The notes under the pieces: generated by a model | The model's database searches: none | Seen by the model: the letters and a program-made list of their open reading frames with translations, nothing else | What the model was told of the DNA's origin: nothing | Shown: positions 1 to 9,728 of the stretch, in pieces | Layout of the letters: every line of letters starts with the position of its first letter | Position numbering within the stretch: the first letter of the stretch is position 1 | Source: CALUTH01 sp964452495 | Lineage (GTDB): Bacteria > Cyanobacteriota > Vampirovibrionia > Gastranaerophilales > Gastranaerophilaceae | Length of the DNA: 64,000 nt | Assembly (NCBI GenBank): GCA_964452495.1 | Contig: CAYVMC010000004.1 | Location: 1-64,000 of the forward strand | Direction of reading: 5' to 3' | Translations under genes and position numbers: made by a program

Positions 1-401
1 TCAATGTAATGCCAATGGTAAGAAAAACTTTAATAGGAGCAGCAATTGTTGGAGGAGCACTAACAACTGCATCATTATTCAAGACTCCGGGGAAAACACT
101 AAATCCGCAAGAACCTCTAGAATCGTATTTACACTTTACTAACTGGGCTGACACACTTGTTGAAAGGGTAGAACCTAAAAGAGAATTTGGATATGATGAA
201 ACAAAATCAGTAATGCACAATGTCGGTACTAATGCAGAAGCAGCAATTGATAAATTATTTGATAACGTAATCGATCCTATCACGGAAAAACCAATCCTTC
301 CGGCAACAGCAACAGTTCTTGCAATGCTCGGAGCGCGCGCAGCAAAAACGAAAGAAAATGCGGCAGAAGAAATAACTTCTAATGAAACAACTGCCATGTA
401 A
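1..401 (+). CDS. Hypothetical small membrane protein, copy 1 (5' end cut by window)
   Basis: The reading frame is open from the first base. Comparison with the second copy places the true ATG about ten bases outside the window. The N-terminal part holds one hydrophobic segment (VRKTLIGAAIVGGALTTASL), followed by a variable stretch, then a conserved part with an alanine-rich, mildly hydrophobic helix and an acidic tail. It is nearly identical to the next gene at the DNA level, except for a central stretch of about 28 codons here against about 17 there. No known domain is recognised. It is probably a membrane-anchored small protein of unknown role, produced by a recent tandem duplication. Confidence 0.7.
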   Translation, partial: NVMPMVRKTLIGAAIVGGALTTASLFKTPGKTLNPQEPLESYLHFTNWADTLVERVEPKREFGYDETKSVMHNVGTNAEAAIDKLFDNVIDPITEKPILPATATVLAMLGARAAKTKENAAEEITSNETTAM

Positions 402-445
402 TTTGATATTTATTTGTTAGATTAATGAAAGGAGAATATATTATT

Positions 446-823
446 ATGAATGCAATCAATGTAATGCCAATGGTAAGAAAAACTTTAATAGGAGCAGCAA
501 TTGTTGGAGGGGCACTAACAACTGCATCATTATTCAAGACTCCGGGGAAAACACTAAATCCACAAGACCCACCTCTTTATGCCACATTACTCGATACACA
601 AAGAGAATTTGGATATGATGAAACAAAATCAGTAATGCACAATGTCGGTACTAATGCAGAAGCAGCAATTGATAAATTATTTGATAACGTAATCGATCCT
701 ATCACGGAAAAACCAATCCTTCCGGCAACAGCAACAGTTCTTGCAATGCTCGGAGCGCGCGCAGCAAAAACGAAAGAAAATGCGGCAGAAGAAATAACTT
801 CTAATGAAACAACTACTATGTAA
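446..823 (+). CDS. Hypothetical small membrane protein, copy 2
   Basis: I chose the ATG at 446 (MNAINVMPMV) because GAAAGGAG at 427-434 is a well-spaced ribosome binding site; an in-frame ATG at 425 lies on top of that site and is unlikely. The product is about 125 residues with one N-terminal hydrophobic segment and an alanine-rich C-terminal helix. Both flanks match copy 1 almost base for base, including the first 18 bases after the stop codon, but the core reads DPPLYATLLDTQ instead of the longer core of copy 1. A strong hairpin terminator follows. Function is unknown. Confidence 0.75.
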   Translation: MNAINVMPMVRKTLIGAAIVGGALTTASLFKTPGKTLNPQDPPLYATLLDTQREFGYDETKSVMHNVGTNAEAAIDKLFDNVIDPITEKPILPATATVLAMLGARAAKTKENAAEEITSNETTTM

Positions 824-840
824 TTTGATATTTATTTGCA

Positions 841-882
841 AAAAAAGCAGGCGGCATAAAATCTATACCGCCTGCTTTTTTA
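841..882. terminator. Bidirectional intrinsic terminator
   Basis: The stem GCAGGCGG / CCGCCTGC (847-854 with 868-875) is extended by an A-tract on the left and a T-tract on the right, with a 13-base loop. It can end transcription of the duplicated genes on the plus strand and of ppdK on the minus strand. Confidence 0.9.
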
Positions 883-898
883 TTTTTTCAGTAAATTC

Positions 899-3562
899 CT
901 AGCATTTAACAAGGCATTTTTGTTCAACAACAGCCTGAGCCGCTGCCAATTTTGCCTGCGGAATTCTGAATGGTGAACAAGACACATAGTCAAGTCCGAT
1001 TTTGTGAGCGAACTTAACAGAATCCGGATCTCCGCCATGCTCGCCGCAAACACCGCCAAGAAGTGAAGAATTAACGGATTTACCTTTTTCCATAGCCATT
1101 TCCATTAATAAACCAACACCTTTGGTATCAAGTGTTTCAAACGGATTTGCTGGAAGGATTTTTTGTTCTACATAACGTTTGAGGAATTTGCCTTCAGCAT
1201 CATCTCTTGAATAACCAAATGTCATCTGAGTAAGGTCATTTGTACCGAATGAGAAGAATTCAGCATATTCTGCTATCTCATCAGCTGTTAATGCTGCACG
1301 CGGAATTTCTATCATAGTACCAAACTTGTATTCAAGAGAAATATTCTTTTCTCTCATTACATCTTCGGCAACTCTTTCAAGAGTTTCTTTAGCAACTTTA
1401 AGTTCATTTACATGACCTACAAGCGGAATCATTACCCACGGTTTAACATTAACTCCTTCTTTCTTAACATCACATGCAGCTTCAAAGATTGCTCTTACCT
1501 GCATTTCATTAATTTCAGGATAAGTTAAACCTAAACGGCACCCTCTTAAACCCATCATCGGATTAGATTCAGACAGACCTTCAACAATGCTTAATAATTC
1601 TTCTTTTTCTTTAGCGTCTTTACCAAGAGCTTTTAAAGATGCAACTTCTGCAATCAACTCTTCCTTAGAAGGGAGGAATTCGTGCAGAGGAGGATCAAGA
1701 AGTCTAACAGTCATTGGTTTATCATTACCTAATGCCTTAAACATTGCGTAGAAGTCGCTGTATTGCATAGGAAGAAGGTGATCTAACGCTTCTTTTCTAG
1801 CTTCTGCAGTACCGGCAATAATCATCTTTTGTACCCATGGTAATCTATCCGGATCCATAAACATATGTTCTGTACGGCAGAGGCCTACACCTTCAGCACC
1901 GAATTTCTTAGCATTTTCCACATCTTTCGGAGTGTCGGCATTTGCTTCAACATGTAATGTTTTGATTTCATCAACCCAGTTGAAGAAAGTAATGAAGTTA
2001 TCATCAATTTTTGCTTCTGTAAGTTTAACAGCACCCTCCATAACTACACCGGTACCGCCGTCTAAAGAAATAATATCATCTTTCTTATAAACACTACCAT
2101 CAGCACCTGTTAATGTTTCATTTTCAAGATCAATCTTCATATCTTCGCAGCCGGCAACGCATGGTTTACCCATACCTTTTGCAACAACCGCTGCGTGAGA
2201 AGTAGCACCACCTCTGAGTGTTAATACACCTTGAGCAACTGCCATACCATGAATATCGTCAGGGCAGGTTTCAATTCTTACAAGAATAACTTTTTCTCCT
2301 GCTGCACCTCTTTGTGCTGCTTCTTCTGTATCAAATACAATTTTACCAACCGCAGCCCCAGGAGATGCGTTTACACCGTGTGCAATTTTGTGTGCTTCAG
2401 CCATTGCTTTTGAATCAAAGCAAGGTAATAAGATTTGGTTTACTGAGTATGGATCTACTAATTGAATAGCTCTTTCCTTATCAATAATACCTTCCTGACA
2501 CATTTCAACGGCAATTCTTACAGCAGCAGCCGCAGTTCTCTTACCGTTTCTTGTTTGAAGAATATAGAGTTTTCCTTTTTCAATTGTAAACTCCATATCT
2601 TGAACATCTTTATAGCCAAGTTCCAATTTCTTAGCAATATCAACGTATTGTCTGTAAAGATCAGGCATTTCTGTTTCTAGTTCAGCAATAGGTTTCGGAG
2701 TTCTGATACCTGCAACAACGTCTTCGCCCTGAGCATTTGTCAGATATTCACCATAGAATTTGTTTTCACCTGTCGCAGGGTTACGGGTAAATGAAACACC
2801 TGTCGCACAATCATCACCCATATTACCAAATACCATTGTTTGAACGTTTACTGCAGTACCGTAATTGTGATCAATTTTATTCATGTTTCTGTAAGCAACC
2901 GCACGAGGAATATTCCAGGAACGGAATACTGCTTCAATAGCTTCCTGTAACTGAACGTACGGATCTTGAGGGAATTCTTTGCCCGTAACTTCTTTGATTG
3001 TTTGTTTGTAGATTGGGATTAAAGATTTCCAGCCATCAGCAGAAACTTCCGTATCAGACTTAACGCCTTCTCTTTCCTTAACTTTTTCTACTTCTGACTC
3101 AAAGTATTTTTGTCTGTCCATTTCCCAAGCAACAGAACCAAACATTGTTAAAAATCTTCTGTAAGAATCGTAGCAGAATCTCGGATTGTTAGTTAATCTA
3201 ATCATCGCTTCGACAGTATCATCATTCAAACCGAGGTTGAGGATTGTTTCCATCATACCGGGCATAGAAATTCTTGCTCCTGAACGGACTGATACCAATA
3301 ACGGATTTGTAGAATCACCAAACTTTTTACCTGTTTGAGATTCAACATCAAACAACGCTGCTTTTACTTCATCCATCAAACCTGCAGGCATTGTATTGCC
3401 ATTATTGATGTAATCCATACAAGTTTCGGTTGTAATTGTAAGACCCGGAGGAACCGGTAGACCTAAATTGGTCATTTCAGCCAAATTTGCGCCCTTGCCA
3501 CCGAGAAGATTACGCATATTAGCGTTACCATCTCTGAAGAGCCATACTCTTTTTTCTGCCAT
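899..3562 (-). CDS. ppdK: Pyruvate, phosphate dikinase
   Basis: The enzyme interconverts pyruvate + ATP + Pi and phosphoenolpyruvate + AMP + PPi in the cytoplasm, linking glycolysis and gluconeogenesis. The 887-residue length is normal for the family. The ATP-grasp domain is N-terminal (SVRSGARISMPGMMETILNLG). The swivelling phosphohistidine domain carries GGATSHAAVVAKGMGKPCV with the catalytic His near residue 456. The C-terminal TIM barrel has GLCRTEHMF, NPMMGLRGCRLG, FGTNDLTQMTFG and GVCGEHGGDP with the acid/base Cys near 839. AAAGGAG stands just before the ATG, and a well-formed promoter lies about 55-83 bases upstream. No dikinase regulatory protein gene is adjacent. Confidence 0.98.
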   Translation of the reverse strand: MAEKRVWLFRDGNANMRNLLGGKGANLAEMTNLGLPVPPGLTITTETCMDYINNGNTMPAGLMDEVKAALFDVESQTGKKFGDSTNPLLVSVRSGARISMPGMMETILNLGLNDDTVEAMIRLTNNPRFCYDSYRRFLTMFGSVAWEMDRQKYFESEVEKVKEREGVKSDTEVSADGWKSLIPIYKQTIKEVTGKEFPQDPYVQLQEAIEAVFRSWNIPRAVAYRNMNKIDHNYGTAVNVQTMVFGNMGDDCATGVSFTRNPATGENKFYGEYLTNAQGEDVVAGIRTPKPIAELETEMPDLYRQYVDIAKKLELGYKDVQDMEFTIEKGKLYILQTRNGKRTAAAAVRIAVEMCQEGIIDKERAIQLVDPYSVNQILLPCFDSKAMAEAHKIAHGVNASPGAAVGKIVFDTEEAAQRGAAGEKVILVRIETCPDDIHGMAVAQGVLTLRGGATSHAAVVAKGMGKPCVAGCEDMKIDLENETLTGADGSVYKKDDIISLDGGTGVVMEGAVKLTEAKIDDNFITFFNWVDEIKTLHVEANADTPKDVENAKKFGAEGVGLCRTEHMFMDPDRLPWVQKMIIAGTAEARKEALDHLLPMQYSDFYAMFKALGNDKPMTVRLLDPPLHEFLPSKEELIAEVASLKALGKDAKEKEELLSIVEGLSESNPMMGLRGCRLGLTYPEINEMQVRAIFEAACDVKKEGVNVKPWVMIPLVGHVNELKVAKETLERVAEDVMREKNISLEYKFGTMIEIPRAALTADEIAEYAEFFSFGTNDLTQMTFGYSRDDAEGKFLKRYVEQKILPANPFETLDTKGVGLLMEMAMEKGKSVNSSLLGGVCGEHGGDPDSVKFAHKIGLDYVSCSPFRIPQAKLAAAQAVVEQKCLVKC

Positions 3563-3616
3563 CTAATTCTCCTTTATCTTTAGTGTTGTAATACAGAAAA
3601 GTACTTTATGCCATAA

Positions 3617-3645
3617 ATTCTAGCACAAATATAAAAACTTAACAA
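3617..3645 (-). promoter_or_regulatory. Probable ppdK promoter
   Basis: On the minus strand a TTGTTA -35 box (3640-3645), a 17-base spacer and an extended -10 TGCTAGAAT (TAGAAT at 3617-3622) lie upstream of the ppdK ATG. Fit to the sigma-70 consensus is good. Confidence 0.6.
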
Positions 3646-3778
3646 TTATTAATCAACTTTTCAATAGTCCTAAACACAGTATTTATAAGGGTTTAAAATA
3701 AATCATACTAAAGTTGGGCATCCGGCATGCCTTTCTGGCGGGATTGCCGGCGCTACTGTCACTTAAAAAATCTTTTCG

Positions 3779-4264
3779 TTATTCTTTATCTTTTGGGGAC
3801 CAATCAGCCACAAAGGCACAAGCTATAGAAGAAAGTGTAACACCCATTGCCGGTAGTGAATATTTTTTTAACCCGTTTAAAAACGTGGAAGATGAATTTG
3901 CCAGAGTTTCAACACCGGATACCAGCCCGAGTCCAATAACCGAAAGAATACCTATATTTGCAACTCTGTCTTTAAATGAAAGGCTAATATTTTTTTTGTT
4001 TTTTACAGACTCCCCAATTCCTGATGCGTTCATTACAGCACTCACGGCTCCTACACAAACAGGTAAAAAAAGTGCCTTTTGGGCTATAGCACTTTTGCTG
4101 AGAGCTTTATTTTCTTGTTTTGCAGCCAGATATTCAAATACGTATAATGCTCCGCCCATTACAGTTCCTGATAATGCGGAAGATGCAAGCCCTCTTAGCT
4201 GCGGTCGGCTATTTTTATCTTTTGATTGAAATGTCTTGTTTATACTTATTTGTGAAACATTCAT
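3779..4264 (-). CDS. Hypothetical membrane protein
   Basis: A 161-residue protein with no recognised domain. It starts with a polar leader (MNVSQISINKTFQSKDKN) followed by four or so hydrophobic helices (around 34-48, 62-80, 98-115 and 133-152). GGAG and AAGG stand before the ATG. It follows the next small membrane protein gene by 12 bases, so the two are co-transcribed. The opposite strand also has a long open frame here (3714-4229), but it has no ribosome binding site and I treat it as a shadow. The leader ending in a Phe plus Gln/Lys-Ser motif resembles leaders of other proteins in the window. Confidence 0.65.
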   Translation of the reverse strand: MNVSQISINKTFQSKDKNSRPQLRGLASSALSGTVMGGALYVFEYLAAKQENKALSKSAIAQKALFLPVCVGAVSAVMNASGIGESVKNKKNISLSFKDRVANIGILSVIGLGLVSGVETLANSSSTFLNGLKKYSLPAMGVTLSSIACAFVADWSPKDKE

Positions 4265-4276
4265 AATACCTTGCTC

Positions 4277-4798
4277 CTATGCAGCGGTTTTTATCTCTGT
4301 AGTTTGCTCTTTATTCTTTTTGCCTTTTACCGCATCAACAGTAGATGTAATTATATGCAGCGCACCTGTAAGCCCCAGTGCCTGAATACCGCTTCTTGTT
4401 AGAATCTTTTTCAATCCTTTCTCTTTATTCATAACTGCACCGACTCCGGCTGAAACAAGAAATACCAGAGAACCAAATATTAGCGGTACAAAGCCGGCAA
4501 ATTTTGCATTACTTTCGGTTTGAACCGGAGTTTTTTGTTCAGAACTTACTTCCGGTTTATATTTATCGTATCGGGCATTGTTCCAATTATTTAAACCGTA
4601 ATGCAAAAGCCCCACGGCACTTCCGGCAGCTAATGCACTCTTTGTTGTTCCGCCTGCCCGCTCCATAAGCCCAATCACTACCCCCATACCTGCACTTTCC
4701 ATTATTTTTCTTCTTTGCAGGCTCGGATGTTTTGAATTTTCATCATTCTGTGCTAAAAAACTTTTGCTGCTAGTATTGATTACTTTGTTTATTTGCAT
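4277..4798 (-). CDS. Hypothetical membrane protein
   Basis: A 173-residue protein of unknown function. The first 32 residues are polar (MQINKVINTSSKSFLAQNDE). Glycine/alanine-rich hydrophobic segments follow around 34-68, 104-124 and 137-155, and the tail is Lys/Thr rich. Its layout (polar leader, several short membrane helices) matches the downstream gene, suggesting a paralogous or cooperating pair. It is the first gene of a two-gene operon read away from the CtpA-type protease gene. Confidence 0.65.
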   Translation of the reverse strand: MQINKVINTSSKSFLAQNDENSKHPSLQRRKIMESAGMGVVIGLMERAGGTTKSALAAGSAVGLLHYGLNNWNNARYDKYKPEVSSEQKTPVQTESNAKFAGFVPLIFGSLVFLVSAGVGAVMNKEKGLKKILTRSGIQALGLTGALHIITSTVDAVKGKKNKEQTTEIKTAA

Positions 4799-5273
4799 AA
4801 TTATCCTTTAATTTAACCTCACCTACAACAAAGTATGCTCTTTTTAAGTACTTTGGCAAGTGTTGAATATTAGGATTTTGTAACTTTATATTACTTTACT
4901 TTTAAAATTTGCTTCATTTGATATTGATTGGATTTTCGTATATTTATTACCTTTATGTTCACATTGTAGTATCTTTATTTTTATTTCACAAGAACATTTT
5001 TACATTTTTTTACAATCAAAGTAAACTATTTATACACTTTATACGATTTATCCCCCTCAGATAGTCCGTGAGTTTATTTGACGTATTTTCATAATTATAA
5101 ATTAAAAGCATATTCATAAATATTTAAGCAAAATCCCGTTGACTTATTAAAGGAATATCCTAAAATTAAAATTCTCTGGACAAATTTGCACAATAGTTCA
5201 TAATATCAGATACATAAGTTTAAAAATTTGAAATTAAAAACAGTGTGCGGTAAAATACCGTAAGGAGGATATA
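4799..5273. other. AT-rich divergent intergenic region
   Basis: This stretch separates the minus-strand membrane protein pair from the ctpA-recJ genes. It is very AT-rich and has no convincing open frame or RNA gene. It holds the ctpA promoter at 5139-5166 and a small hairpin (CGGTA aaa TACCG) directly in front of the ctpA ribosome binding site. Confidence 0.6.
5139..5166 (+). promoter_or_regulatory. Probable ctpA promoter
   Basis: TTGACT (5139-5144), a 16-base spacer and TAAAAT (5161-5166) give a near-consensus sigma-70 promoter and a leader of about 100 bases before the ATG at 5274. Confidence 0.6.
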
Positions 5274-6467
5274 ATGAAAAAAGTTTTATTACTGGCAGCC
5301 ATCATTTCAGGACTCTTATCAGGCTCTGTACAGGCAGCAACCCCTGATGAATTATATGATTACGTATGGAAGTTAATCAACAAAAAATACGTTGACCCGA
5401 CAAATAATTATCAAAACTGGTCAACATGGAGGTACAGGTATAAAAACAAATTAAATACCTTTGACGATTGTTATGTTGCGATTGATACAATGCTTGCAAG
5501 TCTTAACGACCCGTACACGAGATTTTTGGATGAAAAAGAGTTCAATGAAGAAACAACATCTATAAAAGGCTCTTTAAAAGGCATCGGCACCCAGATAGGT
5601 ATACGTAACGGAAATCTGGTTATCATTGCACCGATTGAAAATTCTCCGGCTGAACTTGCAGGTCTTAAAGCTGATGATTATATCCTCGAAATTAACGGCA
5701 ACAGTACCAAAGGTATATCAATAGACAAGGCTGCCGATATGATAAGAGGTGAAAAGGGTACAACTGTAAATCTGCTTATCAAACGCGGCGAGTCGGAACC
5801 CAAACTGTACATTATTGTACGTGACGAAATAGAAATCAAATCAGTATCTACCAAAATGCCTATAGAAACTCCAATGCCTGATGATATTCAGTATATAAGG
5901 CTGAGTTCTTTTATCAGCAAAAATGCATCAAATGAAATCCAGAATATTATCAGAAACTGCGGCGATAAAAAAGGAATAATACTTGACCTTCGCTCTAATC
6001 CGGGGGGACTATTATCCAATGCCATTTCAATTTCCGATATGTTCTTAAAAGGCGGTGTAATAGTAAGCACCGTAGACCGTGACCGGTACAAAGATACGAC
6101 AAAAGCAACCTTTACAAATCTGACTGATAAGCCATTGGTTGTACTTATAAACAAAGGTTCCGCATCTGCAAGCGAAATTCTTAGCGGGGCATTAAAAGAC
6201 AATAACAGAGCGGTTATTATCGGTGAACAGTCTTACGGTAAAGGTCTTGTACAGGAAATTAACAAGCTGCCGAATAACACAGGTATGAACCTTACTATTC
6301 AAAAATACCTCACCCCGAGCGGAACGGATATCAATAAAAAAGGAATTACTCCTGATATCGTAGTCGAATTGACTGAAGAAAATGTCGAGGCTAAAGACGA
6401 TGTACAGCTTAAAAAAGCAATTGAAGTATTACAAGGGATGACATGTATATCACAAAAGAATGGATAG
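5274..6467 (+). CDS. ctpA: S41-family C-terminal processing protease (CtpA/Prc type)
   Basis: An exported serine protease that trims or degrades envelope proteins from their C-termini. A signal peptide with an AxA-like cleavage region ends near residue 21. A PDZ domain (about 95-180, with GIGTQIG and SPAELAGLKADDYIL) binds substrate tails. The protease core contains IRLSSF, LDLRSNPGGLL and GSASASEILSGALKDN, with the catalytic Ser about residue 298 and the Lys of SYGKGLVQ about 323 by family analogy. AAGGAGG precedes the ATG. The 3' end overlaps recJ by 25 bases, so the genes are translationally linked. In gut relatives of cyanobacteria this would act in the periplasm or on the outer envelope. 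Confidence 0.93.
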   Translation: MKKVLLLAAIISGLLSGSVQAATPDELYDYVWKLINKKYVDPTNNYQNWSTWRYRYKNKLNTFDDCYVAIDTMLASLNDPYTRFLDEKEFNEETTSIKGSLKGIGTQIGIRNGNLVIIAPIENSPAELAGLKADDYILEINGNSTKGISIDKAADMIRGEKGTTVNLLIKRGESEPKLYIIVRDEIEIKSVSTKMPIETPMPDDIQYIRLSSFISKNASNEIQNIIRNCGDKKGIILDLRSNPGGLLSNAISISDMFLKGGVIVSTVDRDRYKDTTKATFTNLTDKPLVVLINKGSASASEILSGALKDNNRAVIIGEQSYGKGLVQEINKLPNNTGMNLTIQKYLTPSGTDINKKGITPDIVVELTEENVEAKDDVQLKKAIEVLQGMTCISQKNG

Positions 6468-8779
6468 TTCAGGATAAATCAGATGCGAAAGAGCCGCTTC
6501 TAAAGCGGCTTCTTGCTTTACGCGGGATAACAGCAGAAGAGGAAATTAATGATTTTCTTAATCCGATGGAAATAACCATAACCCATCCTAATGCGTTTTG
6601 CGGAATGTCCGATGCTGCAGACCGGATTATGACCGCAATTGCTAATAATGAAAAAATCCTTATCTACGGTGATTTTGACGCAGACGGTGTTACTTCAACT
6701 TCTCTGCTGCTAAGAACATTAAAAGAACTTGGTGCAGATGTAGATTATTATATTCCTGACAGAGAAAATGACGGGCATGGACTTAATACAAAAGCTCTTG
6801 TTAAAATAATGACAACCAAAAAGCCCAAACTTTTTATTACCTGTGACTGCGGAATAAGTAACGCAGAAGAAGTCAAGTTCATAAAAAGTTTCCAAAAAGA
6901 TATAATAATAACCGACCACCACGAAGCACCTGAAACTCTACCAGATGCACTTGCTATAATAAATCCCAAAGCTCCGTTTGCACTTGATGAACGGCTGTCA
7001 GCATCACAAATTAACAGTCTGACTGCTCTTGCCGGTGTCGGTGTTGCTTTTAAACTCGCACAGGCTCTGCTTGAACGTACAAATAAGCTTGAATTTATTT
7101 ACGAAATTCTCCCTTACGTTGCAGTAGGAACAGTCGCAGATGTTGTACCATTAATCGGCGAAAACAGGTATTTCGTTCTGAAAGGTCTGGAACTAATCTC
7201 GCAGGGTAAACATTACGGATTAAAAAGATTGTTAGAATCCGCAGGGTATAATCTTGATAATGGTTTAACAGCAGAACAGATAGCTTTTGGTATTGCCCCG
7301 AGGATAAATGCTTCAGGCAGGCTTGATACTGTTGAGGCTGCTCTCAAATTAATGATATCTGAAAATAAGCAGGAAATAGAACTTGCAATTATAACACTTG
7401 AAAACTTTAACAAAATCAGACAGGAACTAACCTCTCAAACCTACGAAGAAGCAGTTGAAATGCTAAAAACCGGCGGAAATTACAAAAACTCAATCATTCT
7501 TTATAATCCAAACTGGCACTTAGGGATAATAGGTATTGTAGCATCAAAACTTGTAGAAACATTCTACAAACCAGTTTTTCTCATGACATACACCGAAGAA
7601 ACAAAACAAATCCGGTGTTCTGCAAGAAGTGTTGAAGAAGTCCCGTTATACGATATGATTTCTAATATTTCAGAACTGTTAGAAGGGTTTGGCGGACACA
7701 CAATGGCGGCAGGTTTGTATTTTTCTACGGAAAAAACTACACTTGAAGAAGTAGCAAAAGGAATTTCTCAAACAATTGACGAGTATCTGGACGGTAAAGA
7801 ACTCAAACCGGCGCTTAAGGTTGATATGGAACTAAATCCCGAAGATATTGATATAAATCTGGTAAACGATATTTCCCGCCTTGAACCGTTTGGAGCAGGA
7901 AATCCTGCACCGGTTTTTGTTATGAACAATTTGCAAATAAAACAAAAAAAACTGATGGGTGCCAACAAAGATCATTTAAAATTAACCGTTCAATCAGGAG
8001 AAAAAGTTTTTGACTGTATAAGATGGTCACAGGGTGATGTTGCACTTGCTAACGGAGATTATCTTGATATTGCGTTCTCGCCGCAGATTAACGAATTTAA
8101 CGGAAATATAAGTATTCAACTCATCTTAAAAGATATTCACTCCGAATATTTAAAAGCAGTTGAAGCACCTGCCGTTAAAATCTATGACCATAGGAAAAAA
8201 ACAAACATTCTTAATATGGTTGAAGAATATGTAAGAGATACAAAAAGCAGTATTGCTGTGTTTGCCGAAGATAAAGCAATAATTGAAGAACTTAAACCGT
8301 ATCCGTCGCTGTCCTCAAAGGTTGTTTCAAGACTAAATATACCGAAATGTGACGGTCTTATGTTATTTGATTATCCGGCAGATGAAAATATCTTTAATCA
8401 AATAATGGAAAAAGCATCTCCTTCAGCTATTCACTACATGAAATATGATATACATAAACTCGACATCCCGCAAATGCTTAAAACGTTTACCGGAATGATG
8501 AAATACACTATCAACAATAAAAACGGAGAATTTAATATCCCCGGTTGTGCGGCATTTTTATCTGTATCAGAAACCCTTGTAAGAACCGTACTTGAACTGT
8601 TTGCTGACTCCGGAGTTATAACCGCAGACAACCTTGATGAGAGTATTTGTTTAATATCATTCTTAAATCCGTCAAACGGCGAAACACACTTAACGAACTC
8701 ACCAAAATACAGAGAACTTATTTCCATATCCTCCGATACGGATAATTATAGAAAAACGCTTCTAAAACAAGAGTTATAA
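6443..8779 (+). CDS. recJ: Single-stranded-DNA-specific exonuclease RecJ
   Basis: A 5'-3' single-strand DNA exonuclease used in recombination and mismatch or base-excision repair. The DHH phosphoesterase motifs are present: YGDFDADGVTST near residue 77, CDCGISN, ITDHHEAP near 157, and the DHHA1 region with APRINASGRLD and GFGGHTMAAGL. At 778 residues it is longer than E. coli RecJ. The extra C-terminal part (about residues 570-778) has no motif I recognise, though C-terminal extensions occur in RecJ of Firmicutes and cyanobacteria. Translation probably re-starts within the end of ctpA. Confidence 0.95.
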   Translation: MYITKEWIVQDKSDAKEPLLKRLLALRGITAEEEINDFLNPMEITITHPNAFCGMSDAADRIMTAIANNEKILIYGDFDADGVTSTSLLLRTLKELGADVDYYIPDRENDGHGLNTKALVKIMTTKKPKLFITCDCGISNAEEVKFIKSFQKDIIITDHHEAPETLPDALAIINPKAPFALDERLSASQINSLTALAGVGVAFKLAQALLERTNKLEFIYEILPYVAVGTVADVVPLIGENRYFVLKGLELISQGKHYGLKRLLESAGYNLDNGLTAEQIAFGIAPRINASGRLDTVEAALKLMISENKQEIELAIITLENFNKIRQELTSQTYEEAVEMLKTGGNYKNSIILYNPNWHLGIIGIVASKLVETFYKPVFLMTYTEETKQIRCSARSVEEVPLYDMISNISELLEGFGGHTMAAGLYFSTEKTTLEEVAKGISQTIDEYLDGKELKPALKVDMELNPEDIDINLVNDISRLEPFGAGNPAPVFVMNNLQIKQKKLMGANKDHLKLTVQSGEKVFDCIRWSQGDVALANGDYLDIAFSPQINEFNGNISIQLILKDIHSEYLKAVEAPAVKIYDHRKKTNILNMVEEYVRDTKSSIAVFAEDKAIIEELKPYPSLSSKVVSRLNIPKCDGLMLFDYPADENIFNQIMEKASPSAIHYMKYDIHKLDIPQMLKTFTGMMKYTINNKNGEFNIPGCAAFLSVSETLVRTVLELFADSGVITADNLDESICLISFLNPSNGETHLTNSPKYRELISISSDTDNYRKTLLKQEL

Positions 8780-8785
8780 AAAATA

Positions 8786-9727
8786 CTATTCTAATTCTTC
8801 CTTATTCTTACAACTATCATATAAGGTCATTCCCAATAGTACCAGATAACTTCTTTTTTTACTAATCCTAATTTTTAATACCCATTTAACAAAGGCTTGT
8901 ATATATTTGAGAATAAATTTAAGTCCTTCAGCTCTGTATGGTGTCATCAGTAAATATTTTAAATATATAAAACTAAACGGACGTAAAGATTTTCCCCACG
9001 GCTTACACCTGCCTATAAAGTGAATGATACCCTTTTTCTCAATACAATTAAATCTATTTGAAAGTATATTATTTGGACCTGCAAACTGACAATTCCATTT
9101 ATCATCAATAGTTTTAATTTTACCCTGTAACACTACATTTAATACATCCTGATCTAGATAAACTATTTTGTCAGTATTATTGACGGCATATTCCAATAAT
9201 TTGTCAGCTATTTTATCCGAGCGCCATTTTTCAAGATTTATCAAAAGTACCCCTGAATTGTAGTATCTATCCAATCCAAGTCTTTTTGCAATCTTTTTTG
9301 TTAATATATCTTCAACAGCAGCACAAAAGTTTTCGCCCAAATCGGTATTATATAAATCCCACAAGCTTGTGAGGACACTAATATCACAATCCAGATAAAT
9401 AACCCTCTCTAACTTTGGCAAAACCTCTGCCAGTATTAATCTAAAACATGTAGCAATAGTCCATTGAGTATTTGGCGGAATAACAACACCTTTGAATAAC
9501 TCACTGTTAATGTTTATAAACTCTACATCTCCATTACCTAATTTTTGAACAGTTTTGATATTTTCCATTGCCTTCTCAGATAATCCATCTGTTAAGATAT
9601 GAAAATGAAGGTAGTCATTACTGTTTGCATTTTTTAGGATTGATGCTATTGCACAACACAAAGGCTGTACAAAGTTAGCATCCGTAGCAAACGCAACATG
9701 TATATCATTATATTTTTCGGTCATCAT
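8786..9727 (-). CDS. Family 8 glycosyltransferase
   Basis: A 313-residue cytoplasmic GT-A enzyme that probably adds a sugar to lipopolysaccharide or another surface glycan. It has the GT8 start (VAFATDANFVQPLCCAIASI), the metal-binding DCD motif at 113-115 within RVIYLDCDI, NSGVLLINLEKW, YLDQDVLN and a C-terminal HFIG...KPW motif. Two ATGs stand side by side (9727 and 9724). It is preceded by the truncated end of a UDP-galactopyranose mutase gene in the same direction, one base from the start codon, so it once formed an operon with that gene. It is convergent with recJ, six bases apart. Confidence 0.9.
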   Translation of the reverse strand: MMTEKYNDIHVAFATDANFVQPLCCAIASILKNANSNDYLHFHILTDGLSEKAMENIKTVQKLGNGDVEFININSELFKGVVIPPNTQWTIATCFRLILAEVLPKLERVIYLDCDISVLTSLWDLYNTDLGENFCAAVEDILTKKIAKRLGLDRYYNSGVLLINLEKWRSDKIADKLLEYAVNNTDKIVYLDQDVLNVVLQGKIKTIDDKWNCQFAGPNNILSNRFNCIEKKGIIHFIGRCKPWGKSLRPFSFIYLKYLLMTPYRAEGLKFILKYIQAFVKWVLKIRISKKRSYLVLLGMTLYDSCKNKEELE

Positions 9728-9728
9728 T

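Larger units (their letters stand above)
1..836 (+). repeat. Tandem duplication of about 0.4 kb with a divergent core
   Basis: The unit running from the start codon to the sequence taatttgatatttatttg after the stop is present twice. Outside the core there are only a few substitutions, for example gga/ggg and GCC/ACT near the end. Inside the core the sequence and length differ. Confidence 0.85.

Noticed and set aside
3714..4229. Long plus-strand open frame opposite the 161-residue membrane protein
   Set aside because: No ribosome binding site, and the minus strand has one plus an operon partner with the same layout.
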